Assembly: GCF_037975245.1 (NCBI RefSeq)
Contig: NC_092566.1
Coordinates: forward strand, 16,216,001-16,280,000
Direction: 5' to 3'
Length of the DNA stretch: 64,000 bases
Origin: Apostichopus japonicus
Taxonomy: Eukaryota > Echinodermata > Holothuroidea > Aspidochirotida > Stichopodidae
Numbering within the stretch: the first letter of the stretch is position 1; every line of letters starts with the position of its first letter. The notes under the pieces were generated by a model. It ran no database searches. It was not told the DNA's origin and was given only the letters and a program-made list of their open reading frames with translations. Positions 1 through 15,176 of this stretch are shown here, piece after piece. The position numbers and the translations under genes were made by a program.

Positions 1-2346
1 TGATTGGTACAGCAATATATATCATGAAGTAATTATTACTAAATTTCAAATTTATCGATTTGTGTAATCCATTTCCTTAGTCAATGAACAATGTGAATAG
101 TGTGTGTGGGTAGAAATTAAAAAAGAAGAACATATTCAAATTTTATTATGCACCAATTAATGTTCACTTGGTGAATAAATCTGGGGTGGGGGAGGTGACC
201 CACAGGGTCGGATTGAGCTTTTTTTTGGGGGGGGGTGCACGGTCAGGTGATTGTGGGGCTCCTTCAGCCTAAACCATTCTGGTCATCATAGTATTTGTTA
301 GTTAGCTAACATGATAGGGTCACGTGAACACATGAATGTAACGACAGCGCTGTAATATATACTGCTAGGGATAACTGTTGTGTTATACCTCCTATATACG
401 CTCATATAGCGGCAGTGTTTGGTAGTCATTCACCAACTGAATATTAGGTGAACATATCTCAGCAATTCTATCGCGTTTAGACTGCAGTGTTGCTTATCTT
501 GTACGGTTTATGTGACATGACCCATCTTCAATAGACGGCGATTTTTCAGGTTGAAATATGCATTGACATGGTGTGTGTGGGGGGGGGGGTGGAGGGGGGG
601 TTTAGTTAAGCCCTCGGCCGTGGCTCCGTTGAGCTCGCCATAAATCCGGCACTTGGTGAGTCTGTACGCTCAATTCAAATCTTAGTAGTATAATCGTTGG
701 AAGTTAATGAACAAAAGAGATGCACTTTACGTTTAATAACCAATGTGATTAAGGAATTAACCAACGTATTATTCAGTGTATCGGTAAAGTCGAGGTAATA
801 AATTTTTAGTCACTGACAAACATTGCATGGGATGTCGAGAGCTAATTTACCATGACGAACAACAGAGTTTACTAAGAGGAAGCGAACTTGACGCAAACAG
901 GCGTACATACCGTATATCGTAAACAATAAACGAAATGAAAAAAAAAAAAACATCTCTCACGAAGGAGTCTCTGACGTCATGAGCACAGGAACCATTTTAT
1001 TGACCGAACCATACATTTATCTTATACTGACAAGCTTTTAATGGGGAGTATATTTATAACTTCCTGTAGATTATTTTGAAGTTATAGCATATCCTAATTT
1101 AAAGCTAACATCAACAGATCGTCAGACATTTTAAAACGGAATCGCTGTAGACAGATCAGTGAAAATACTATACGGGACGAGAAAGTTATCGTGATACGCG
1201 GTACAGGAATATATACCTTCATTCTCGATAAGGTCGCTCTCGAACACTGTATGTGACACAAGTTAAGTTAAAATCATAAACACAGTTTAAATGTATACTC
1301 AATGCTCCAGACCTGTTGACTACGAGTATACAATCCCATGATTACAAGTATACAAACAAGTAGAATTTCCCCAATGTTCTTAGTACGAGAACAAGGCTCT
1401 AAGCGAGAATATTTTGCACACGTATTGATACTAGATTCCAAAACGCCCCCCCCCCCTCACCCTCCCCGAATACGAGTACAACTCCGTGAACGTGCGCAAA
1501 AACAGTGAACTATTCTAAAAGATGATTCCGAGTAAGGACTCACTATATACATATCTACAATGCCTATGACACAGTCTTAACATATGACTTTTGCATCCAG
1601 CGGAAACGAAACCTAAAATTGACCGATGTTAGTAAGAAAGGAATTTGGAAAAAAGTTACTTACTTCTAATATTATCTCTTAAAGTAAAAAATTTCGATCA
1701 GAGAACAAAACTTTAAAAACTTCATAAGAATAAATAACCAATTTTGCATCGAATTGATCCCATTCTTAGCCTCAATTCTTTTACTTTTCATTCAACGAGT
1801 TGAACAGATCAAAATTTACTATAAACTTTCGAATAGTTAATTCAAGATACGACGTCATTCTGTGATATGGTCATCACATGGCAGGTGACAGTATATAGGC
1901 TATATAGTTTCGGTCAAACTTTGCTAAATTAATTGTAATGGTTGGTCGAGTTGTTATGACGTCATGGACCTGTTCTCGGTAGCAATGTTAATAATTTTTT
2001 TTTATCAATATTCTGTTACAGTATATATATATATATATATATATGATTATTAATCTCCTTCGGTTTGTTGCGGGCAAAGACCGTACCATTAAACAGTCCA
2101 TCATACAGGATGAAGCAGCACATTTAAAGTAGGTCCGAAATTCAATTCAAGCACAGTTAATAGCTTGACCTGACCTTGCCCCCCACCCCCTCCATGACTT
2201 TACATTGCTTTAAAAGGTATTAAGTGATAATAATAATAAGACGATTATTGTACAATATGTCAATATAGGTAATGTATATAGGAAGTTACCTGTTAGGGGA
2301 GTTTATATGTAGTTGAGCTAGAGGACACTGACACTAACCGCATCGT
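1..2346. other. Non-coding A+T-rich stretch, no gene seen
   Basis: No open frame here looks like an exon. The stretch holds G runs near 227-235 and 579-589, a C run near 1446-1456, two perfect CRE palindromes TGACGTCA (972-979 and 1957-1964), a short (TA)n at about 2023-2044, and a loose cluster of CGAGTAC-like hexamers at about 1320-1480. I see no tRNA, transposase or splice-supported exon. Confidence 0.6.
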
Positions 2347-2563
2347 AACCTATATAGCCTATCCATATATAAAACATATGTAGCCTATCCATACATAAAA
2401 CATATGTAGCCTCAATACATAAAAAATATGTAGCCTATCCATACATACAAAATATATAGCCTATCCATACATAAAAAACATGTTGCCTATTCATGCATAA
2501 ACAAATATATAACCTATCCATACATAAAATATATGTAGCCTATCCATACATAAAAAAAATCTC
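2347..2563. repeat. 26-bp minisatellite, about 8 units
   Basis: The core TAGCCTATCCATACATAAAA recurs about every 26 bp. Neighbouring units differ by small substitutions, and one unit lacks the TATCC block (near 2410-2418). The unit length is not a multiple of three and stops are frequent, so it is not coding. The core TAGCCTA also occurs singly across the window. Confidence 0.9.
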
Positions 2564-5500
2564 ATGTGCTCATGTATATAAAAGCGTCTTGACTTTGAAT
2601 TTAGTCAATGAAAAGTTTTGAAATCCTTGACAAAGTATTTTATTATCTTGATATGTCACATTTTCATTCAAATTATGAAGAAAACATTCAAATATTTGAA
2701 TAAAGAAAAAAGTTTAGAAAAGGGGAGTCTTAATTTGATTAATTGTAATACTATTCCTTGTATATTTTTGAAAGGTTGATAAAGATGCAGGGAATTGCTC
2801 TACTACTTGAAAAAGAGGAAACTGCTTTCGGACAACTTACGTCACAGTTGAAAGGTGGGTAGCTCGTGTGTAACTGTACCATACAACATATTTATAACTA
2901 ACAACTATAACTTCTAACTAAAAGTAACATTCTCTCATAGTGGAACTACCTATCATGTACAAATGCAGTAAACAATACTGAGAATCCATCCATTGTCATC
3001 TGAACAACAATCATTCCATAGTTATATGTACAGCAACCATTCCATTGTTATATGTACAACACCCATTCCATATGTATATGTACCGCATTAGCTCCGGCCC
3101 GGAATCGGTATATGCAGCGGAGTTCCTTGTGGTGGAGGCTGAATTCCTCTTGGTAGTACCAGAGGGCACTAATGTCTTCCAAAGTCCCAAATGCGCCTCT
3201 TGGTTCGAGGCCCTACGGGCGCCGTCGGTTGGATCACTCAACTGCCGAGTAGCAAAGTTTTGCCACAGTACGCCTCTGTAACATTCCTCTCTATCTGATT
3301 AACAACTTGTTGTAATGTAAAAAGAAAAAGAAAATGACGTCATATGAAGGGGGGGGGGGTTATAATAAACAGTGACTATACGATAATAATGTCGCCCGTA
3401 AGTTTATTGTTGGTATGAGTTAAGGAATAGTTTAAATCAGTAAACATTGCAGCCTGATCTGTAGAACATAATGATGCATTATAAATATATCGTGACGTCA
3501 CATTCAGAATACGCTACTACATTATATGAACAAAAACAAAAGTTCTTTCTAAGAGTTGACACCCTTATTTCAAACCTCGTGGGTGTTTTCTCAACAGAAA
3601 AGAGTTCGAAAAGTGACTAAACCCACCCTGTAAATCTCATTATTGTGTGAGACTTCTTTTTAAAAAATTATACAAATACACACCCCATCAGAAAGACAGA
3701 GCTAATGAGGTACACATATATCCTAAAGTCACACAGGTTTTAGTTCCTTATATATATTATATATATACTGTTGAACATACATAACGTAAGACCACACTGC
3801 AGGGGGCCTCAGTGAGCTCCTTCACATTATGTGACTTTTACATTAAACACCTGCAGACCTATACACCCCAGCAGAACAAAGAACCGGTTGGGTATAAAAC
3901 AAAACACGCATATAGTAACAGTGCCATAGTTTTTACATGCTTTGTTCATCTAAAGATGATAGAATCGGCTGCAATTTATTGATTAAAAACACGTTTTTTT
4001 TTTTAATCGGTATTCTTATATGATATGAAGACCAATAGTTTTAACGTTATATACTTTAATTTTCGCAGTATTGTGCAACGAATCAGTGTTGAAGAAAAAC
4101 GTTGCCATTATTCTGTGTTAAGAGATAACTTTTGATAGAATTGTAATGTTCGTATGTCGTATTCTAAGAAAACAGAACATTCGCTATAATAAAGTGATGT
4201 TTCTGTAATTATTCCGGATTTCAAAAAATCCTGGGATGCTTCTGTAAAAGCATATAGTCCAGAGGAGTTTCAAATTAATCGCAAACAACCCGAAAATACT
4301 TAACAACATTTCACCAAAAGCATATATACACTCAGACCAATAATATAGGCTAAAACGGTACGAAAGTGGTTGTGACGTCACAGATTCACTCTGTGTCCAT
4401 ATATCCAACCTAGGTGGGCGGTGGACCACGTACCCCATATAGAGACACTGTACAGGTGGCTATTTGCAAAACGTAGAGTTGCTGAAATAAGGAACTCAAA
4501 AAAAAAAAGATTAAAAAAAGAAGAAGAAAACAAAGAACATCGTAAGAAGATTTTGCAATTCCAAATTCCTTACTCTGATTAAACCGTGTATTATTTTAAT
4601 CCACTCTTAATCCTCGAAAGTTATTCGCTTATTATTATTCAGACTTCGTAACAGATGTAAGGAGTAAATAACTTGAAGTAGAGGTGAGCGAGCCTATAGC
4701 AATCCTACACTGGTTACTTGGTTGCTTTTAGCACCCGCCGATAATTCTCGCATATTTAGTTAGTTATACTTTGTTTGACTTCTCTATAACGCTACGTTGT
4801 AGGCTGCGATACTACATAGTAACACTACATTTATGTATAGGTTAATAGCCTTATATATCGTTACACTGTAAAAGCTATAGGAAGTTTTTTTTTTTTAAAC
4901 AGGACCTAGCAGATTATCCTAAAAATAATTTGAGCTGTCTGGACAAAGTGAACCCGTGACGTCACGACCATACACTCGAACTGTATACAATTTGGAGGCA
5001 TGTGGTAAGTTTCAAATGTCATTTTTTTCTCAACTTGTAAATCAGATAATGTAGCCTACATAAATAAATGCTTTGGTGAGGTGATGTTTTGTATTTTCCG
5101 GGTTATCTATGATTAATATGAAAATAACCTCTGAGCTATTCTTATAAGGCTAAATTGATGATGACGTCATTGCATGCAAATTTTTAATGTTATTGTAAAC
5201 ATGGTGCCATGTGATGACGTAAAGCTTTTGGGTTTTCCTTTGAGTTTTGTGTTACAACATGCAGAGAAACTTACCTAATGGTTTACGCGTTAGACCCAGT
5301 ATTCCAGTCACTATACTGAATGAGCCTCAAATGCTTAGAGAGACTATTCGCAAAATTAAAAGTGGTACAGAAATCAACGTTGTTATAATAGTCTGTAAAG
5401 GAACTTTAAACTAAAGCAACACGAGACGTCGCTCTTGTTGTATAACAAAATTGAGTCAAGACTGTATTGGTCAGTTTATACAACCATGTTGCGAAGTATT

Positions 5501-6138
5501 GAACAAAATGATCGATTTTTTTTATATATTTTTTTCATGAATATCATTAAATTACAATATTGCCAAACAGCAATATAAAGTTAAACAGTTATATAAAGTT
5601 TCAAGTTCTGAAAATGGCTGGTGGCCCTTTTAGGATATTCAGAAATTGTATATAGTATTTCTAATAACATCACATAAACGTTACAGTTCTCACATTTTGC
5701 GCAGCAGTGTTTAATTGTACATACTATGTAAACTGTTGTAATCTGATCAGGAAGTAAATGGAAGGATAAAAAAACACTAGTTTCTTGAAATCGGTTAGTA
5801 ACTGATCGTGGAGTTAACAAATCCTAACGTTGTCCAAAGATCTTGATTATATATATGTTCAATCGATAACGTAAATTTCAATATGAAATCTTTGTTAGTG
5901 TATATAGGACGCCGTATCTATGTAGGTCTATAAACGCTTTCGACCGTTTAACGAATAATGTTCCTAAGTCAGAAGATTAAACTATACCGCCCACGGATAC
6001 GTCTGGGCCACAACTCTTGGTGTTTGTACGACCTTCGCAGGAAACAGAGGCCTTCATTCCTTCTTAAGTGTAACATGTTTATTATTAATGTGATGATAAA
6101 TCATTTTAAAAGCTGCTTAATGAAAATCACAAGTGGGA
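2564..6138. other. Gene-free stretch with one exon-like island
   Basis: It is mostly A+T-rich and unassigned. A candidate exon at 2775-2854 is listed separately. Positions 3080-3280 are visibly richer in G+C than the flanks and open in a frame on both strands (76-78 codons), but neither translation matches a family I know. Five perfect TGACGTCA palindromes lie at 3335, 3493, 4373, 4957 and 5162. A run of 11 G lies near 3349-3359. Confidence 0.5.
2775..2854 (+). other. Candidate internal coding exon
   Basis: The 80-bp stretch is open in one frame and reads LIKMQGIALLLEKEETAFGQ followed by LTSQLK, an amphipathic, Lys/Glu-rich segment. It is preceded by a T-rich run ending in an acceptor-like TTTTTGAAAG and followed by a good donor, AAAG then GTGGGT. 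If real it would take two bases from the exon before and pass one base on. I recognise no family. Exon-like open stretches of this size arise often by chance in A+T-rich DNA, and the polypyrimidine tract is only moderate. Confidence 0.2.
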
Positions 6139-6290
6139 ATATATATATGTATATGTATATCTATATATATATATATATATATATATAAATATATGTATAT
6201 ATGTATATATCTATATATGTATATAAATAAGTGGGAAGTGGGAATATATATATATATATAGGCTATATATATAGGCTATATATATATATT
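6139..6290. repeat. Compound TA/TATG microsatellite
   Basis: This is a run of TA dinucleotides with TATG and TATC interruptions. A short unit AAGTGGGAATATATA occurs at its left edge (about 6131-6145) and again near 6236-6250. The right part contains two TATAGGC units, matching the TAGGC word common in this window. Confidence 0.85.
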
Positions 6291-7789
6291 GCACGTGCAT
6301 TTATACATTCATTTCTTTTAACATGTGTCTATATATTAATAACTAATATCGGTTAAAAAAAAAACACACCCCTAAGCATACGACATCTTTAATCATTTGT
6401 CTGTTGATTCTATTAATGGTTTTCGATCTATAACATTATTGTTTCAGCCAATTTGGCGTCACACGAATGTGATTTGGACTAGATTAAGTCTACCACTAGG
6501 GATGATATCTATACTACATATATAATATGACGGTAAGTTTAAAACAAAAAAACAATTATAATACACGACACTATTTATATCGGCTGTATAAGTTGAATAT
6601 TTAACGGTTTGTTGTTATTGCCTTGTTGTCGTTACGACAATTAATTTATCGCCCCTTCATGACTGCTAAAAATATCTTCGTCAAAACATTTTCAATTGTG
6701 AAAGGGGGGGGGGGGAAGGTTTCAACTATGTGACTTATTACCGAGCCGTTACGTGGTATACATTACACATTTCCGTCCAGTCAGTCAAGATACATAACAA
6801 CTTCAAAATTAATTGCTGATTTGATTCATATTCGTCCCATTGCTATATATATTTATATGTATGGTAAGTCATGTTGTACCGTTGTTACACTCAATGAAGT
6901 GTAAACTCTTAATCTAAGAATAAACGCACCTCGGTTATAACATACGCCTGATTTACGCATGATCACCTTTGTGAACTCTTCAAATGTTATATATCTATTA
7001 ACAAAATCGTTCCGATATCTGGAAGGGGATACTGGAAAGTGGATACTGGAAAGTGGAGGGAAGGGGGTGGAGGAGAGGGGGAAATTGTGAGAATCGAGAT
7101 GCAGTTTGATTTGAAATAGGAAAATGATTTTTATAAATGTGTATTATTCTGTTCAGTATAGGCCTATATTTGTTGCATCTCCGAACTATTCATGCCGTAC
7201 TTTACATGTCGTTAATTGAATGGTCTCATGTGAATGTTTTTTTTTTAAATATTTTTTATATATATATTTTTTTATAGTTATGTGCTTCTCTTTGGTTGTT
7301 CAAAGTGGTGGTTTATTAGCTATTATTTCCCCATCCTTGCTCCAATGGAGTAACGCAAGGTCTTGTATGCATACTTTTTAATTATGCATCAAATGAATCT
7401 CCTTCCTTCCATGTGACACACATAACACAAGTATATCAATACAAGTGAACGCAACATATCCACATCCCCCACCCCTCCCCCTTTTGCTCCACCCCATGCC
7501 ACAAACACAACTGAAAGAATAACAAATTTTTTTTTTCCCTCGAAAAATTTGATGGTCAATGTGTTGTATTGATGTGTCAGTAATCTATCAATATTTTAAT
7601 TTAAAACATCTTCTGCAAAGTAAACGCTTCACAAATCGTAAAATCAATGTAGGTTTCCCTTGACCGAACTATCCCACACCAGCAAACAATGTACCGTTAA
7701 ATCGAAAACTAAATATCTCTCTCCTCCTCTCTCTCTCAACCGTTGCTATATCTGATGAAGTAAACCCATACAGGTTTACTTTGTGTTCC
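6291..7789. other. Gene-free stretch
   Basis: No coding or RNA signal is visible. It contains a 12-G run near 6704-6715, an imperfect tandem duplication of GGATACTGGAAAGTGGA near 7028-7056, and a G+A-rich patch to about 7080. A short CT repeat lies near 7721-7738. Confidence 0.5.
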
Positions 7790-8083
7790 CTTGGCGTGCC
7801 CAGAATTTCGAAGGTGTGGGGAGGGGGGGGGGGAGTGGGGTTGTATAAACTTCCTCCGACTGATCTAAATATGGACTGACCCTATACGAAAGGGCCAGAG
7901 GCGAATGAGGATTTTTAATAGGATAGATTTGCCCCATTGGTCGTTGAAGCCAACTCTAGTGTAGAAGTGATCTATCTCTTTTACCGTTGGATAGTAAGGA
8001 ATTCCCCGACTGAACGAAATTTCCCCGACTGACAATGGAAGGTGGCGCCATCCCCCCACCCCTCACCGCCACCCCCACGTAGG
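7790..8083. mobile_element. Probable hAT-like MITE remnant, degenerate
   Basis: The left part starts TTGGCGTGCCCAGAATTTCG, close to the CAGTGGCGT-type ends of hAT MITEs elsewhere in this window. The right part ends in a C-rich tract and CACGTAGGCGC. Inside, CCCCGACTGA occurs twice (about 8002-8035), and the same word appears inverted at 24205-24220. No clear target-site duplication is visible, so the borders are approximate. The reverse-strand ORFs across it do not resemble a transposase. Confidence 0.3.
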
Positions 8084-9274
<1,191 letters not shown>

Positions 9275-9385
9275 TGTACGGAGACCTTGAAATCCATTAT
9301 AGAGATTAAGACGAACAATTAAACTGAAATACAACATCGAATTGCTCTGGAAATAAAACTGTGACATCGAAGATATAGACCAGAG

Positions 9386-9672
9386 CAGGGGCAAATCCAG
9401 GAATTAAAATATAATAAAAAAGAGTGGGTGACTCTTGGGTCACGTGGAAGATCGACTCCCATGAAGGCGGTGGGTCAGTTTCCTCCAGACCAAAACAAAA
9501 GAAATTGTAGACGCAAATGGGTTCATTCTGAGACATATTTAGGCTACAAATGAGGTTTTTTCATTAGGAGTAGTGCTCATAACTACTTTTGACTTTTGTT
9601 TTGGGTTGGAAAAGAGTGGGTAGGGGAGGGGGGGGGGTTGTACACCTCCACACTGCCCATGGATCCGCCCTG
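9386..9672. mobile_element. Putative hAT-type MITE, imperfect TIRs
   Basis: The left end reads CAGGGGCAAATCCAGGAATT. The reverse complement of the right end reads CAGGGCGGATCCATGGGCAG. The two agree over most of the first 14 bases, and both begin with the CAG typical of hAT-superfamily termini. The roughly 290-bp interior has no transposase and includes a 10-G run. The 8 bases outside each end (GACCAGAG and CTGAGCCC) do not match, so target duplication is not supported and this could be two abutting fragments. Confidence 0.4.
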
Positions 9673-10181
9673 CTGAGCCCAAACTTCATGAACATTTGAA
9701 CTGCTCAACGAGTATTTACAGTTATATTGGTGGATTGTTTTTAATCACCGTTGAAAAGGATGAATAACATTTAACAAATCAAAGAATACAAGTCAATTGC
9801 CATTGTTTTTTATACTTTGATTGAAAAGAAGATATTTTTTAGCAGCATCACGATTATTAGTTTCATATATGGTGTCTCGAGGGCAAGGTTAAATTTATTT
9901 CAAGCGCACTTCCATCTTTCATTGATTCATCTGAAAATGTTCTTTAATTTTTTTTTTAATGAAACGTGTCAAATCGATTGAATTTTTGAAATTAGGTGCA
10001 TCAAACGAATAATTGCTTCCTCTGTATGCAGAACGCATGAAGTCAGAACTGAGTTATACCTTATAGGACTGGTTTCCGCGTTATATTTTAGTAGGTAACG
10101 ACATGATATCACATAAAAATAAAGGAGTAAGCTATGGCACTCCATACAATGTACTTCTGTTAAAACCGTTGCAGACAGTTG

Positions 10182-10325
<144 letters not shown>

Positions 10326-12360
10326 TTGAGACATTTCACGTTTAGACAGAAAAATGATAACTTGATGACAATAAAATTAACACTTCCCTGCTTGATCTAA
10401 ACCGTGATAAAGTTACTACATCCCAGAAGGACTATTACATTTGACTATATCATGAAATTTCATCGGATCTTATGACATTTTATTCCCCTACCAATCTTCA
10501 AAAACAGGAGAAGAAATAAAAAACCTGTCGCGGTTCTTTTTATGTCACAGTCATTTCCGGGTGAAGTTCTACAGACGCCTCTATGTCTACACAACACAAG
10601 AACAAGTTTAGGGAGGTTTTTTTTGGAGGGGGGGGGGGGTTGTTACTTTTTCTACATCATTTCAGAATCTTGTATTTGATGATATCAAACCCGAAACATG
10701 TGCCCTAGTTTTAAAACATTTCTCTTTCATCTTCCTAATTCTTAGGATTGATCTTCGGTAACCTACAGAAGAATTTCCCTGAGCACCTGAAAATATGTTA
10801 CAATGGTTTATGTTTCCTCATGTACAAAAATACCTGATATTGTCACAATTCGCAACGATAGGCGTTTATGGGACTTTGGGGAAATGAAGGAACATGTGAA
10901 CAGCTGGGAATATAAAAATTGTATAAATACACCTTTGGGGAACATTCTCATTTTATATTTTTTTTTCTTAAACTATGCGCACTATTTTTGACCCAGAAAG
11001 CGTTCCATGCGATTGACAACACAGTGGCCCTAATATATCATGGGATTAATAAAGGCATTTATGGAAGAGATATGTTTCATACATACTCGTTCGTATTGAT
11101 GATAAAGCCAGCTGAAACCTTTCCGGCCATGAAACACTGTTCATCCGTCGACCTTATAAGACATATTGACTAAACTAACAGTCATAACTGGGAAAACCCA
11201 ATATTAAAGATTATATGTTAAGCCAATTATTTCAAATGAAAGGCGGCAATCAAAAAGAATATTGTGTGTTTCATGCTATAGTTCTATTCAAGCTATACGT
11301 AATGACGGAACTCAGGAAGTTGAAGTCTCGAAATAGGAGGAAAATGGCGTAAAAAAAGGGAGAGGGGTGGTGGCAGAGGTGGAGGAACATATCTCTTCCA
11401 TGAATGCTTTTATTATTCCCATGATATATTTCATATACAGCCTATACCGGCATTATATTTCAAACATTTTAACCAGGTAAATCAAATGTTTGATATAATT
11501 TTGGTCTGAACATCAAATAAACCATTGTACATGTACAGACTTTATCGTCAAACTTCCAGGTAATTGAGTGAATACTGTACATGTGATATCAGACCTTAGT
11601 TTTTTTAATTTCTAAAGTTAGTTTCATTTTGTTTTAAAGTTTAAAAAGAAGTTTAATATCATTAACTGCCAAGATGCGAATTGCATAAGAAATTTGTGAA
11701 TTTTTGTCAAATTGGACTGACAATGGGCGAGTGCCTTTATTTATTACCTTTTGTAATGTTGGCTAATCCATTCTAATCATGTTACAAATTCATACACTGT
11801 AACCATGTAATATACATTGTAGTAATACATTGTAGTACGCAGTGATACATAACAGTATTCACATAGTGACATTGTAACCATGCAATACATTGTAGTAATC
11901 ATGTAATAATTACGTGGAGGCGTCCCATATGAAATCCGACGATGTGTAAGAGAAACGAGAAGAAGAAGACCTCGTCGATATTCATCAACCAAGTTGTTGA
12001 TTCGTCCACTAGGCTTGGGATTAACAGATTGGCTTGGCTTGGGATTAACAGATAAACGTATTAACATTTAAAGAGCGTCACCAAAACCATCCTCCCTTCT
12101 TCCCCACTATAGAAACCAGGGTAGACGATTGTGAGGGGAAAAGGTGATTATCATTTGATCTGTTAATAAGTGAAGAAGACCTCAAGGTTTTGCTGTTTCA
12201 GAGAATGAACCGTCGATTAGACAAGACAAGAGAAGACAAGAAAAGATAATATATTATTATATAATATAATATAAGAAAGACAAGATCGGATCAGACCAGA
12301 TAAGATAAGCAAGATTACACTAGAAATGATAAGTTTCAATTTCACAGGGGTTTCCCTTTC
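10326..12360. other. Gene-free stretch
   Basis: No supported gene. It holds a 12-G run near 10628-10639. Positions 11795-11905 carry a loose repetition of the words TGTAGTA, CATTGTA and ACCATGTAATA. Near 12010-12055 the words GGCTTGGGATTAACAGAT occur twice, about 25 bp apart. Positions 12225-12310 have a loose AAGACAAGA repeat. Confidence 0.5.
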
Positions 12361-12515
12361 TATATATATATATATATATATATACATACATACATATATG
12401 TGTGTGTGTGTATATTTATATATGTGTGTGTGTGTATATATATATATATATACATACATACATATATATATATATGTGTATATATATATATATATATACA
12501 TACATACATACATGC

Positions 12516-12554
<39 letters not shown>

Positions 12555-12571
12555 TATATCTATATATATAC
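12361..12571. repeat. Compound TA / TGTG / CATA microsatellite
   Basis: TA runs are interrupted by blocks of TG and of CATACATA. The array is flanked by GGGGTTTCCC on the left and GCGAAACC on the right, a weak inverted similarity that may be chance. ORFs on both strands are repeat translations. Confidence 0.9.
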
Positions 12572-13596
12572 CCAATTGTTGCGAAACCTTGGAGAATTAT
12601 GGCAATGCCTTTGTAATCTGACCAATATAAGACGCGAAGGCTGCAATAGGCTGCTTAAATAGAACAATAGACTTGGCAATTGTGTTTTCATATTTGTCGA
12701 TTGAACAACACATGCTTATGATTCATACCACTTGTTTTTGCCTTTTTGAGTCAATTCAAACAGAAGTACATATTGGAATTGTTTTTAAAAGTATAAACAC
12801 CTTCCTGTAGGTTATATTGTGTTCATTGGTCTTGTAACTCTGAGTAAATTTTGACCTTGTGATGTCTATTTTAACGAGAACATTTATTAATATTACACCA
12901 AAATATCTTATATATGAAGTGGCCAACAGTTTGGGCTGCCCCAAACTCATATTTTTGTGATATTTATCGTTTAATCCAAGACAGAAAGTTTCCCTCGCAA
13001 GTTAAATGTTTCAATTTTCTAACTGTTTCACAGCGGCAATCCATTTTCGTCCACGGATAGTTTCCAGTGTCCTATATGTATAGTCTTATAATAGTCACAC
13101 GTGATCATGGTTTTAAATACATATGATTCGACGCAAAATTCAGCTCTCTGCCAGAGGAAATTTACAGAGATAAAACAAACAGAATTATATATAGTGTATT
13201 TATAAGAAAAGATGCCTTTGTGTTTACCTATCAGACAAATTTTTTAATTGAAATGATGAAATTATCTGGGCTTTACTCGGACTTCTGTGACTACAAATAA
13301 CATCTTTGCAATACATAACAAAATTCGTGTAGGACAAATTGTGTATATAATATCCTCCAGAATTGCCTTGTTGTTTGCATGAAGTTTAAAACAACATAGT
13401 TTGCTTGAGTTATTGGAATTTAAAATACAATGACGTAACAGTAACATTTAGGCCTTCACTGAGGAGCCGACCGACGTCATCAATTTTATCCTATACATGA
13501 ACATTCCAGAAATATACGCATAATTTAATGGTGAACTATCTTGAGAACCAGAATTAGCGGTACAAACAATACTCACAATCTAAATGTTTTTTATTC

Positions 13597-13600
<4 letters not shown>
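12572..13600. other. Gene-free stretch
   Basis: No coding signal beyond short chance ORFs of up to 64 codons. One CGACGTCA variant of the CRE palindrome lies near 13472-13479. Confidence 0.5.
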
Positions 13601-13690
<90 letters not shown>

Positions 13691-13695
13691 CATAT

Positions 13696-13726
<31 letters not shown>

Positions 13727-13741
13727 TAGATAAATAAACAT

Positions 13742-13801
<60 letters not shown>
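13601..13801. repeat. (TA)n microsatellite, 200 bp
   Basis: A long TA array has TATATACA units in the middle (about 13676-13710) and a TAGATAAATAAACA interruption near 13728-13741. The pure halves on either side suggest slippage outward from an older, interrupted core. Confidence 0.95.
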
Positions 13802-13803
<2 letters not shown>

Positions 13804-14136
13804 TCCATATTTACAGAACTGTCCCGTCACGCGTCTGGACAATTTAAAAAGGACACATAATAATAGAGTGAAGGTGTTCAATGCTTTTGGAATTATGTCG
13901 TAATGTAAACACAGGTTTGGACAGACGGAATGTGCTGAAAATAGAGTTGGTACTTTGTCAAAGTCTATAAACCCCCAAAGAACGATTTAATGTAAGGTTA
14001 TCAAGACTATGCAGGTACATTCCAAGTAAACAAGAACCGTATCTCATAACACTACTATACGATCGGTTGTTCTCAAAGAGACGAATTTTCGTCACGGTTT
14101 AAATGGCAACAAAGTAACGACAGTGTGGGTAAAATG
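13802..14136. other. Gene-free spacer before the MITE
   Basis: Unique-looking sequence with no gene, RNA or repeat that I can support. Confidence 0.5.
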
Positions 14137-14144
14137 GCGACATG

Positions 14145-14513
14145 CAAGGGCGTAGGGACCGGGGGGCTGGGGGCGCCAGCCCCCAGTGAAAAATATGGGG
14201 GGGGGGGCGGAAGTATCGTTCCGCCCCTCCCCCGCTCCGCAAGTCAGAAAACCCCTTTTTCATTTCCAAATGAGAAAAAAAATCTCATTTGAAGTACCAA
14301 ATTGCATCTAAGGCCAGGGGAAAATGCAAAATTCTTTACAAAATGGAGTGGGTGTTGAAGTGTGCTATATTGCACCAAATTGCATCTGAGGCCACCTGGA
14401 AATGCAAAAAAAAATCCAAAGGGGAGGGGGACACCCCCTCCCCTTAGACCCCTCCCCCACGCCGGCCATCAGTCTTCAGCCCCCCCACTCAAAAGTACCT
14501 TCCCACGCCACTG
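14145..14513 (+). mobile_element. hAT-type MITE, copy 1, with 8-bp target duplication
   Basis: The 369-bp element begins CAAGGGCGTAGG and ends CCACGCCACTG, so the reverse complement of the right end is CAGTGGCGTGGG. The terminal inverted repeats are therefore CA(A/G)(G/T)GGCGT(A/G)GG. It is flanked by perfect 8-bp direct repeats GCGACATG at 14137-14144 and 14514-14521. An 8-bp duplication plus CA(G) termini is the established signature of hAT-superfamily insertion. The interior is non-coding and includes a G/C-rich left part (GGGCGCCAGCCC palindrome, 11-G run), two ATTGCATCT motifs and inverted words AATGAGA/TCTCATT. A second copy in the opposite orientation lies at 50905-51276. Short Pro/Ser-rich ORFs across it are not genes. 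It must have been mobilised by a transposase encoded elsewhere. Confidence 0.88.
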
Positions 14514-14964
14514 GCGACATGAAAGCTGTGATATCTCCGAAACGTAGCAAAATATTTGTTTTTAGCTGTTGGTGGGAGTTTTTTCGTCACAAATAATTCC
14601 GTCATATCAGCTAATATTGATGGTTGGGTTTATGTCCCCTTTAATGTCGAGCAGGTCAGATGAAACATGAAAGCAAAATCTAGCCGTAGGTAGAACAATA
14701 TAAATACCCCTTGGATTAATTTCAGTCAGTGGAAAGCAAAAAAGGAAAGAAAAGAATAAAAAATGCCGGATATATCGTATCCCTCATGTCAGATGGGCCG
14801 TAAAAGGGAACCATCCTTCCAAAACTTGATCAACATCCGAATGTTCGGAAGTTATTGCAACCGGTCGGAAAAGAACTTGCTTCACTGAAGTGATTTGAAT
14901 CACGAGTGAGGGATTAAACCTGAGTCAGTATTCCTCAACACGCCCTCGCCATCCATTAAATAAG

Positions 14965-15176
<212 letters not shown>

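Noticed and set aside
14362-14596. Pro/Ser-rich ORFs at 14.4 kb, mirrored at 50.9-51.2 kb
   Set aside because: Their presence in two places is explained by the shared MITE, not by a conserved gene. The interior is G/C-tract-rich with indels between the copies.
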